Origin: Phycisphaerae bacterium
Lineage (GTDB): Bacteria; Planctomycetota; Phycisphaerae; Phycisphaerales; SM1A02
Assembly: GCA_002591705.1 (NCBI GenBank)
Contig: PAAB01000009.1
Coordinates: 1-8,331 of the forward strand
DNA length: 8,331 nt
Reading direction: 5' to 3'
Part shown: piece after piece, positions 1 through 5,787 of the stretch
Numbering within the stretch: position 1 is the stretch's first letter
Layout of the letters: every line of letters begins with the position of its first letter
Program-made: the position numbers and the translations under genes
Notes under the pieces: model-generated
Database searches by the model: none
Seen by the model: the letters and a program-made list of their open reading frames with translations, nothing else
Told to the model about the DNA's origin: nothing

Positions 1-372
1 ATCGTTGAAGACAGTGGTTCCCAGATCAAGGTCCAGACCGGAGACGTGATCGACGTCGACCGTCGTGAGCTGGCCGACGGAGCCAAGACCATCACGTTCG
101 ATCGTGTCCTTGCCCTGAAGTCCGGTGACGGACCGGCCACCCTCGGCACGCCGTACATCGACGGCGCATCCGTGACGGCCGAGATCATCGAGGAACGCCT
201 CGACGTCAAGATCGACGTGATCAAGTTCAAGCGTCGCAAGGGATACAAGCGGAAGAGGGGACATCGCCAGAAGATGCTCCGCGTCCGCATCGGTGAACTG
301 GGCGGCAAGAAGAAGACCGCCAAGAAGTCCACCAGCAAGAAGAAGACGACCAAGAAGACCGACACGGAGTGA
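1..372 (+). CDS. rplU: 50S ribosomal protein L21, 5' truncated
   Basis: L21 is a structural protein of the large ribosomal subunit that binds 23S rRNA. The frame is open from base 1 to the TGA at 370-372 (123 codons). Only the first few residues should be missing, because the first visible residues (IVEDSGSQIKVQTGD) match the usual position just after the N-terminal Met-Tyr-Ala. The family signature KFKRRKGYKRKRGHRQ is present (about visible codons 78-93), followed by the usual LRVRIGEL strand. The protein then runs on as a Lys/Thr/Ser-rich tail of about 25 residues (KKKTAKKSTSKKKTTKK), making it longer than the roughly 103 residues typical of L21. The usual partner rpmA (L27) does not follow. 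Instead the next gene converges from the opposite strand 4 bp after the stop. Confidence 0.95.
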   Translation: MVEDSGSQIKVQTGDVIDVDRRELADGAKTITFDRVLALKSGDGPATLGTPYIDGASVTAEIIEERLDVKIDVIKFKRRKGYKRKRGHRQKMLRVRIGELGGKKKTAKKSTSKKKTTKKTDTE

Positions 373-376
373 TCCG

Positions 377-1054
377 TCAGTCGAGCCGTACGAACATCGT
401 CCTGCCGAATGCATCGGTGACGAGCTGTGCCGTGGCATCACGCACCAGTCCGGCCAGCCTCTGATCGCACTCGCCGTTGAATGTCCCGGCCAGTTCGGCG
501 GGGGACAGCAGATCGACGAAGCCGTCGGTCGCTTCCGCCAACTGGAGCGTGACCCCCTCGACGTCGAGAATCATCGAAGCGCTTTCCGGGGTGCCCAGCG
601 GGTATCCGAAGCCACCGCCTTCGTACACGCCGTATTCGCCATTGGAGATCAGGATGTACCGGACCGAGAGGTTCGTGGCCTCGAAGTCGATCGGGGTGTA
701 GCCGGGACGGGGCGTCCACAGCAGTTCGATGTGCAGGATCTGTCCGGTCTCGACCGAGCCGCTGGTGAGGTCGGCGAGCGGCACATCGGTCAGCCAGATC
801 GAACCCTCCACGTACGGATCCGTCGAGCAGACCGCGAGGTCGAAGTTCGATGCGAGGTGCACCGGATTGGCCGAGACCGATTCGACCCGCATTCCGGTCG
901 TGATGCCGCCGACCCAACTGTAGGCGGTGTGCACGTAGGAACAGCCTCCGACGACCGCACCCAGCAGCATGGCCAGGAGGACCGCCCGGGCCGTGCCGAC
1001 GGACCGCGGGGAGGGGGGGAGGGGGGCACCTGATTCGTGGAGGGAGATGGGCAC
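377..1054 (-). CDS. Predicted lipoprotein of unknown function
   Basis: I do not recognise this family. The 225-residue product has an N-terminal region with one Arg (R23) before a hydrophobic stretch (AVLLAMLLGAVVGGC, residues 24-38) ending in a lipobox-like VGGC. Cys38 would be lipidated after signal peptidase II cleavage, placing the protein in the periplasm or on an envelope membrane. The mature part is about 187 residues, rich in beta-type sequence, with a Gly-rich EGGGFGYPLG stretch (145-154) and two further cysteines (76, 196). The start is GTG at 1054. An in-frame stop lies a short way upstream, no ATG or GTG precedes it in the open frame, and the only downstream Met would remove the signal sequence. 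No Shine-Dalgarno is visible; a TACAAT hexamer sits 6 bp upstream. A nearly pure C tract (template G-rich, 1008-1026) encodes about residues 10-16. The gene is convergent with rplU and divergent from ubiE. Confidence 0.7.
   Translation of the reverse strand: MPISLHESGAPLPPSPRSVGTARAVLLAMLLGAVVGGCSYVHTAYSWVGGITTGMRVESVSANPVHLASNFDLAVCSTDPYVEGSIWLTDVPLADLTSGSVETGQILHIELLWTPRPGYTPIDFEATNLSVRYILISNGEYGVYEGGGFGYPLGTPESASMILDVEGVTLQLAEATDGFVDLLSPAELAGTFNGECDQRLAGLVRDATAQLVTDAFGRTMFVRLD
1008..1026 (+). repeat. G-rich tract (G4-A-G7-A-G6)
   Basis: Seventeen of 19 bases are G on the plus strand: runs of 4, 7 and 6 separated by single A residues. It lies inside the N-terminal coding part of the minus-strand lipoprotein gene, about 30-45 bp after its GTG start, where it encodes a Pro-rich stretch. 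The pattern can form an intramolecular G-quadruplex on paper and includes a homopolymer long enough for slippage. Neither activity is shown by sequence alone. Confidence 0.6.
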
Positions 1055-1060
1055 GGGTTG

Positions 1061-1066
1061 ATTGTA
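1061..1066 (-). promoter_or_regulatory. Possible -10 hexamer for the lipoprotein gene
   Basis: Reading the minus strand, TACAAT (5 of 6 to TATAAT) ends 6 bases before the GTG start at 1054. No convincing -35 is present at the expected distance (CAGCCG with a 17 bp spacer). Transcription from this element would begin at or next to the start codon, which would make the message leaderless and would explain the missing Shine-Dalgarno. It is a weak, composition-sensitive call. Confidence 0.3.
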
Positions 1067-1111
1067 CAGAAGCAGGTCCGGAACGGCTGACGCGGGTAGG
1101 ATTCACCATTC

Positions 1112-1891
1112 ATGGATACTCGAGACGACAACCCCACCCCGGCCTGGACGCCGGCGGACCTGAAGGACGATCCTCACCACGCCCCGGACAAGGCCGGCCG
1201 GGTCCGCCGCATGTTCGATGCCATCGCGGGGCGCTACGATCTCAACAATCGCGTGCACTCCTTCGGCCGTGACCAGTCCTGGCGGCGAAAAGCGGTCAAG
1301 ATGGCGGACATCGGGCCCGCCGACCACGTCCTCGACGTCGCCTGCGGCACCGGCGACCTGACCTTCGCCCTCGCCAACCGGAATCCGACCTCGGTCCGGG
1401 GGGTCGACTTCTCCGCCGGCATGCTCGAGATCGCGGACCGCAAGGCACCCCGTCACGACGGTACCCCCGCGACGTTCACGCGTGGCGACGCCATGAACCT
1501 CGAGCTGCCCGACGAATCCTGCACCGTGGTCACCATCGCCTTCGGCATCCGGAACGTGACCGATCCCGCAGTGGCCATCGCCGAGTTCCATCGAGTCCTC
1601 GCCCCCGGTGGTCGACTGGTGATCCTCGAGTTCAGCCAACCGTCGAATCCCCTGGTCCGCTTCGGAGCGGACCTCTACAACCATCGCATCATGCCTCTGA
1701 CGGCGACGCTGCTGTCCGGCGACCGCAGTGGCGCGTATCGCTACCTGCCCCGATCGATCGAATCATTCGCCACGGCCGGTGAGCTGGCTGCGATCGTCGA
1801 CCGGGCGGGTTTCGAATCGGTGACCCAGCGGCCCCTGACCTTCGGGATCTGCACCCTGACCCACGGGATCAAGCCCGGGGCTTCTCGTTGA
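1112..1891 (+). CDS. ubiE: Demethylmenaquinone/ubiquinone C-methyltransferase
   Basis: This is an S-adenosylmethionine-dependent methyltransferase of the UbiE/MenG (COQ5) family, which C-methylates the quinone ring late in menaquinone (or ubiquinone) synthesis on the cytoplasmic side of the membrane. The family hallmarks occur in order: FDAIAGRYDLNNRVHSFGRD (35-54), SAM motif I VLDVACGTGDLT (73-84), AFGIRNVTD (143-151), RVLAPGGRLVILEFS (161-175), and the SIESF helix (215-219) before the terminal LTFGICTLTHG strand (242-252). Length (259 residues) is normal apart from about 25 extra polar residues at the N-terminus. The ATG at 1112 has AGGA (1098-1101) ten bases upstream, supporting this start. 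Without neighbouring men or ubi genes the substrate is uncertain; menaquinone would be expected in a planctomycete. Its last 23 bp overlap the 3' end of the opposing kinase gene. Confidence 0.93.
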   Translation: MDTRDDNPTPAWTPADLKDDPHHAPDKAGRVRRMFDAIAGRYDLNNRVHSFGRDQSWRRKAVKMADIGPADHVLDVACGTGDLTFALANRNPTSVRGVDFSAGMLEIADRKAPRHDGTPATFTRGDAMNLELPDESCTVVTIAFGIRNVTDPAVAIAEFHRVLAPGGRLVILEFSQPSNPLVRFGADLYNHRIMPLTATLLSGDRSGAYRYLPRSIESFATAGELAAIVDRAGFESVTQRPLTFGICTLTHGIKPGASR

Positions 1892-3221
1892 TGAATCGAA
1901 GCTGGATCTGGTGCCGAACGCCCTCGGGCTCGTAGCGGAACTCGATCGATCCACCCAGTTCGTGCGTGACGAACCCCTCGATGAGTCCGGTTCCGGTTCC
2001 GGGCGAGACCTCGCCGCTCAAGGTCGGACCACCGGATTCCCTCCAGTAGATCGACAGTCGCCGTGCACCATCCGGATCGACCTCGGGAGTGGACCAGAGT
2101 ACGTGCACGACGCCGCCATCGGACCACGCCCCGTACTTCAGTGAGTTCGCCATCAGTTCCTGGAAGACCATGCCGCACGCGGTGGCCTGCTGCGGCGGCA
2201 CCAGCACCGCCGGATTCTGTTCCATCTCCAGGGTGCCCTTGGCCCCCGGTGGAACCAGCAGCCGGATCATGGTGGACAGATCGATCGGATCCCAATGCTC
2301 CTGGGACAGCATGGAATGCACCACCGACATGGCGTGCACCCGCCCCCGGATCGACTCGGCAAAGTCCTCGATGCCCGAGCAGTTCTGCTGACTCAGGGTG
2401 ATGAGCGAAGCGAGACCGGCAAGATTGTTCCGCACCCGGTGATCCAGTTCACGAAACAGCATGCGCTGGGAATCGCTCGACTGGGTCAGTTCCTCCGAAA
2501 GTCCCTGCAGGCTCTGGATCTGCTCGGACACCCGGACCCGCATGGATTCCATGGCATCCGCGAGATGGCCGAACTCCGTCTGCGAATCGACCATGATGGG
2601 GGAGTGGAGATCCCCGCCGGCCAGTCGTGCGGCCTGCTCATCCAGGCTCTTCAGCGGTCGTCCGATCACGCGATTGAGCACGTAGACCAGGGACGTGCTG
2701 ACGAAGAGAAAGGACAACCCGAGACCGAAGGAGATCCAGATGATCTGATTCCAGGTCGCGGAATCGATGTGATCCCGGGAGAACCCGACGGCGATCTCCG
2801 CCAACTGGATGGGATTGGGATCCTCGATCTCGACGGGCGTGAAGAACACCACGAAACCGTCGAGATCCCCATCGATCCACTTCGCGAGGGCTTCACGTTC
2901 ACCGACCGACACCTCGGCGCCGACCGAGGTCGGCATCCTGCTGTCGAGCTGGCAGAAGACGATGTCGGGGTGGGTCTCCACGATCGCCTGCAGACGGGCC
3001 TGGATGGTGGGAAAGTCGTTCGAGAGCAGGGGGTCGATGACGGCCGCCGTGGCCACGGAGCCGATCACGTCGCCCTCCAGAGCCACCTGCTGCTCGGCCG
3101 CGCTCCGGACGATCCACACCAGGAAGAGCAGGGCCCCCAGCATCGAGATCAGAACCCAGATGACGATCACCGCGGAGAGATTGATCAGAAGGCTGGACTT
3201 GATGCGGGGAGATGCGTTCAT
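1869..3221 (-). CDS. Membrane histidine kinase, HWE/HisKA_2 type, HAMP
   Basis: This is an inner-membrane sensor kinase of 450 residues. The order is TM1 (about 11-38), a periplasmic domain of about 120 residues (41-159), TM2 (about 160-182), a HAMP linker (about 183-237, NRVIGRPLKSLDEQAARLA), the dimerisation helix with phospho-acceptor His261 in FRELDHRVRNNLAGLASL, and a C-terminal ATPase domain. The N-box is FQELMANSLKYGAW (E355, N359). A WRESGGP element (393-399) and a GTGTGLIEGF lid (408-417) follow. ELxHRxxNNL plus KYGA and WxE place it in the HisKA_2/HWE group, not the classical HisKA group; the N-box His that helps name HWE kinases is Gln354 here. The periplasmic domain is not recognised (perhaps CHASE8- or Cache-like). 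No receiver domain or adjacent response regulator is present. Its ATG overlaps the TGA of the upstream peptidase (ATGA, 3218-3221), implying co-transcription and translational coupling. Confidence 0.9.
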   Translation of the reverse strand: MNASPRIKSSLLINLSAVIVIWVLISMLGALLFLVWIVRSAAEQQVALEGDVIGSVATAAVIDPLLSNDFPTIQARLQAIVETHPDIVFCQLDSRMPTSVGAEVSVGEREALAKWIDGDLDGFVVFFTPVEIEDPNPIQLAEIAVGFSRDHIDSATWNQIIWISFGLGLSFLFVSTSLVYVLNRVIGRPLKSLDEQAARLAGGDLHSPIMVDSQTEFGHLADAMESMRVRVSEQIQSLQGLSEELTQSSDSQRMLFRELDHRVRNNLAGLASLITLSQQNCSGIEDFAESIRGRVHAMSVVHSMLSQEHWDPIDLSTMIRLLVPPGAKGTLEMEQNPAVLVPPQQATACGMVFQELMANSLKYGAWSDGGVVHVLWSTPEVDPDGARRLSIYWRESGGPTLSGEVSPGTGTGLIEGFVTHELGGSIEFRYEPEGVRHQIQLRFINEKPRA

Positions 3222-4009
3222 GTGCCGGGCTCTTCCGGCGGGCGGTACCAGGTGGACTCCATGAGCGCGTGACCGCGGGGATCGGCCTGCTGCAGTTCAG
3301 CACGGACGAAGGGATGGAAGTCGTTGGTGCCGAAGTAGGCCTCCGTCGTCTCGGCGAAGTACTCCTTGTCGTTGGTGAGCGCATAGTGCCGACGGGGTGC
3401 GCCGCTGGCGTGGAGAACTCGATCGAAGTCTCCGGCGTCGACCCGAGCCCGCCACGCCGCATTGATTCCGGAGTGCTCGGGGCCGAGAACCTGGTAGTGG
3501 TAGGCGTGGGCGAGTTCGTGCAGGACCATCCACGGCTGCGTACGGGTCCATTCGAGGAAGGCCTCCGCGTTGCCGACCTCCACGGTTCCCGCCTTGGCCG
3601 GGTTGTAGCCGTTGGCGGTCAGCCACGCCGGAGAGATGTGGTAGCACATGCACTGGGTCCAAGGCGTATCCTTTTCGACCCAGATTTCGACGCCACGAAG
3701 ATCCTCCAGGGCGGGGGACGGAATCACACGACCGATTCGGTACAGATGATCGTCGAGCAGCGCCAGGGTCCGGCGTTCGAGCTCAGGATCGGAAATGAGA
3801 TCCGGACTGACGAGCACGGTCCATCCATGCATCGATTGGGACCGGTAGGAACTCTTCTCGTGAATGCGTCCCCGGGGCTCCTCGACGGAGGCGGGCACCT
3901 CGTCTCCGACGGGATCGAGCTGCCCGGGGGTCGTCACACATCCGGTGCACAGCACCGGGGCGAGCGCGACCGCCACGAAGGATGCGTAGTTCCTCATGAA
4001 CATCATCAT
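3218..4009 (-). CDS. Predicted lipoprotein zinc metallopeptidase (HExxH)
   Basis: The product carries an HELAHAYH zinc-binding motif. Counting from an in-frame ATG at 4078, it lies at 187-194, with zinc ligands H187 and H191 and catalytic E188. About 50 residues downstream is an acidic EYFAETTEAYFG element (239-250) that can supply the third, glutamate ligand. The arrangement is gluzincin-like and recalls the anthrax lethal factor/M34-like families, but I cannot name the family. I prefer the start at 4009 (ATG ATG ATG TTC ATG): from there the protein is 263 residues and opens with a normal signal (FMRNYASFVAVALAPVLCTGC), the last Cys being a probable lipidation site although Cys at lipobox -3 is unusual. 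Starting at 4078 would add 23 non-signal residues. Two close cysteines (143, 145) sit in QCMCYH. It is the first gene of a unit with the histidine kinase, overlapping it by ATGA, so periplasmic peptidase action could bear on the kinase sensor domain; that link is inference. Confidence 0.8.
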   Translation of the reverse strand: MMMFMRNYASFVAVALAPVLCTGCVTTPGQLDPVGDEVPASVEEPRGRIHEKSSYRSQSMHGWTVLVSPDLISDPELERRTLALLDDHLYRIGRVIPSPALEDLRGVEIWVEKDTPWTQCMCYHISPAWLTANGYNPAKAGTVEVGNAEAFLEWTRTQPWMVLHELAHAYHYQVLGPEHSGINAAWRARVDAGDFDRVLHASGAPRRHYALTNDKEYFAETTEAYFGTNDFHPFVRAELQQADPRGHALMESTWYRPPEEPGT

Positions 4010-4083
4010 GCACCGAATACCCGCTGGAGTCCACGACGACCCGTGAGCCGGCCCGCTTCCCGCTTCAGCACGGCCCATTTAAC

Positions 4084-4098
4084 ATAATATGCATTATC
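4084..4098 (-). promoter_or_regulatory. AT-rich promoter-like block with inverted repeat
   Basis: In an otherwise GC-rich region this short block contains an inverted repeat ATAAT-N4-ATTAT (4084-4097). On the minus strand it offers two -10-like hexamers, GATAAT (4098-4093) and TATTAT (4089-4084), each 5 of 6 to consensus; no good -35 is seen. Transcription from here would start near 4075, downstream of most of the alternative ATG at 4078, which favours translation from 4009. The plus-strand 19-mer 4080-4098 also matches the E. coli Fur box consensus at 13 of 19 positions, with an exact CATTATC half. Confidence 0.45.
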
Positions 4099-4156
4099 GG
4101 CGATGCAGCCTGTGGTTCATGCAGAGGGTCTGAATGCCTCGCGGATGGACATCCGG

Positions 4157-5296
4157 TCATCCGGACGATTTGAACGCGTCGCGGATGACCTCCTCCATCC
4201 TCCGGACCGCACACTCCGCACGGCACGGGATCAGATGCCGTCGGACCGCTTCCGTCACCTTCCGTGGATCCGGTGGCTGCTCGAACGGCGACAGCCCCGT
4301 CATTCCCTCGGGTACCAGCTCCGGATAGCTCAGTCGATCCGGCAGCCACGGCAGGCATCCCATCCACATGGCCTCGACCACGGCCATCCCGAAGAACTCG
4401 TGGGCAGCCGTCGAAAGGACCCAGTCGCACGAGGCAAGCATTTCCAGGTATCCATCCCGATCCCGGATGCGACCGCAATGCAGGATGTCGTCCTCAAACT
4501 CCTTCATGAAGATCCGCAGCGGTTCCGGGACCTCTCTGAACTGTTCGCCCAGGAGCACCCACTTCAGCGGTGAACGATCCCTGGCATCCCTGGCCACCCG
4601 CAGCAGTTCCCCGGGCCCCTTGTCGTGCTCCCAACGATGTGGCCAGACGACCACCGGAGCGTTATGTAAAACTCTCGTCCGCCCCGGTGTCGGCACGTCA
4701 GTCGCCTCAGGCAGTTCCACCGGTGGCCAGATCACCGTGCAACGTTCGCGAAGGTCTCTCCCCACGTGTTTCAGGGCTGACTCCGGCGACCGACCGGCTA
4801 CTTGCCCGATGCCATCCAGAAACGAATCACGGTTCCATCGGCTGTTGAACATGACCACATCCGCAGCCAGCATGCTCATCAGATTGGTGACCGGATACTG
4901 GAGGTCCCGATCCGCCGGGGCGTCCACACCCTGCACCGGGTACACCAGCTGATTCTCATGCATGTACAGAACCGTCACCGCCGATCTCCACGACCGGGGA
5001 AGCTGGGCCACGACGTCGCCGAGACTCACCAGCGAGGTCGCGAAGATCACGTCGGGACTCCAGTCCCCCCACTTCCCCTCGTCGACCTGCGATCGAACCC
5101 GGCCGGCAAGTTCCGCAGCCCCCGTTCGCATACGCCACTTCCAACCCCGGCCGGGCAGCGTGATCCACTTCCAATCCAACTGACAATGGTTCTCAATAGC
5201 GACTCTGGTCTGCCGGTGCGAACCCGCATCGAACGACTCGAGGGCAAGCACCCGCAGACGGCCTCGATCATGTTTCATTTGTGTACCATGATCCAT
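4157..5296 (-). CDS. tRNA-queuosine mannosyltransferase-like GT-B protein
   Basis: This 379-residue glycosyltransferase matches the QTMAN/GTDC1 family, whose eukaryotic member adds mannose to queuosine at the wobble base of tRNA-Asp. The N-terminal DUF3524 domain shows RVLALESFDAGSHRQ (15-29), WKWRMRTGA (52-60), YMHENQLVYPV (111-121) and DVVMFNSRWNRDSFL (146-160). The C-terminal Rossmann half has VVWPHRWEHDKGP (216-228), VLLGEQFREVPE (247-258) and STAAHEFFGMAVVEAMWMGC (295-314), with the GT-B E-x7-E pair at E300 and E308. The match to the human protein, from memory, runs along the whole length, without the long insertion that protein carries mid-chain. Acceptor (queuosine tRNA) and donor (GDP-mannose) are inferred from the family. 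No queuosine genes are in the window. ATG at 5296 overlaps the opposing regulator start by two bases; Met7 at 5278 is an alternative that leaves a 16 bp gap. Small hairpins (near 4142-4165) overlap the stop. Confidence 0.85.
   Translation of the reverse strand: MDHGTQMKHDRGRLRVLALESFDAGSHRQTRVAIENHCQLDWKWITLPGRGWKWRMRTGAAELAGRVRSQVDEGKWGDWSPDVIFATSLVSLGDVVAQLPRSWRSAVTVLYMHENQLVYPVQGVDAPADRDLQYPVTNLMSMLAADVVMFNSRWNRDSFLDGIGQVAGRSPESALKHVGRDLRERCTVIWPPVELPEATDVPTPGRTRVLHNAPVVVWPHRWEHDKGPGELLRVARDARDRSPLKWVLLGEQFREVPEPLRIFMKEFEDDILHCGRIRDRDGYLEMLASCDWVLSTAAHEFFGMAVVEAMWMGCLPWLPDRLSYPELVPEGMTGLSPFEQPPDPRKVTEAVRRHLIPCRAECAVRRMEEVIRDAFKSSG
5266..5293. promoter_or_regulatory. Inverted repeat GATCATG-N14-CATGATC, possible operator
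   Basis: Two perfect 7-base arms (5266-5272 and 5287-5293) are separated by 14 bases, so their centres are 21 bp apart, two helical turns. The repeat covers the start region of the glycosyltransferase and ends one base before the first ATG of the Fur-like regulator. A homodimeric winged-helix protein bound here could control both genes and its own synthesis. The sequence does not look like a classical Fur box. The arm GATCATG contains a GATC site, and the whole lies in coding sequence if the upstream ATG of the glycosyltransferase is used. Confidence 0.4.
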
Positions 5297-5786
5297 GATG
5301 ATGAATGCTAACGGCTCCCCGCAAGATGTACCTCCCGACGGTTCCCTTCAGATGGCTCCGCTGTGCGCGATCTTCCGCCGCCATCTCAAGGAACAGAATC
5401 TGAAGTACACCCCCGAACGCGCCGACATCCTGAATGCGATCCTGGAGGCCGATGACGTGTTCGAGGCCGATTCACTGATGCAACGCATGCAGGATCAGGG
5501 CCAGCGGGTCTCGAAGGCGACGGTGTACCGGACCCTCAAGCTGCTCCAGGAAGCGGGAATCATCAACCAGGCCCTCTTCGATGCCAAGCAGTCGCATTAC
5601 CAGCTGGTCTACGGAAGACAGCCTTCGGACTACATGGTGTGCGTCCAGACCGGAAAGTACATCCGCATCAGCAGCGATGAACTGATGGAGATCCGGAACC
5701 GCATCTGCCGCGAATACGGATGGGAGCCCGTCGGCCACCGATTCCAGGTGTACGGCATCGCACCCAACGATCCGGCCGACGACTGA
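5295..5786 (+). CDS. Fur-family regulator lacking most metal ligands
   Basis: The 163-residue product has the Fur layout. A winged helix spans about 28-92, with LKYTPERADIL (36-46) and recognition helix VSKATVYRTLKLLQEAGII (72-90). A dimerisation domain follows. Fur proteins normally sense Fe, Zn, Mn or peroxide through a hinge His, a Glu before the HHDH motif, the HHDH motif itself, and later Glu and His residues. Here the hinge has no His (DDVFEAD, 53-59), the Glu is Gln103, and HHDH is replaced by PSDY (110-113). Asp112 and His148 remain. One Cys (116) is left of the CxxC, as in Pseudomonas Fur. There is no C-terminal CxxC. DNA binding should be intact but classical metal sensing doubtful. 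I recall similar sequences in planctomycetes, so this may be a clade feature. Start is uncertain: three tandem ATGs at 5295-5303, none with a Shine-Dalgarno, or Met20 at 5352, which gives the usual family length. Confidence 0.85.
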   Translation: MMMNANGSPQDVPPDGSLQMAPLCAIFRRHLKEQNLKYTPERADILNAILEADDVFEADSLMQRMQDQGQRVSKATVYRTLKLLQEAGIINQALFDAKQSHYQLVYGRQPSDYMVCVQTGKYIRISSDELMEIRNRICREYGWEPVGHRFQVYGIAPNDPADD

Positions 5787-5787
5787 C

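Noticed and set aside
293..1033. A 246-codon plus-strand frame running from rplU across the lipoprotein gene
   Set aside because: It begins inside rplU in another frame and is His/Arg/Asp-rich; the minus-strand lipoprotein reading is better supported by its signal sequence.
2295..3272. A 325-codon plus-strand open frame opposite the histidine kinase
   Set aside because: Antisense shadow of a gene with complete kinase motifs; composition is biased and no domain is recognisable.
3212..4087. A 291-codon plus-strand open frame opposite the metallopeptidase
   Set aside because: Antisense shadow; the minus-strand frame carries a signal peptide, lipobox and HELAHAYH motif.
4142..4165. Small hairpins (CGGATG/CATCCG and TCCGG/CCGGA) at the glycosyltransferase stop as a terminator
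   Set aside because: Stems of 5-6 bp with mutually exclusive pairing, overlapping the stop codon and lacking a T-tract on the minus strand; too weak to call.
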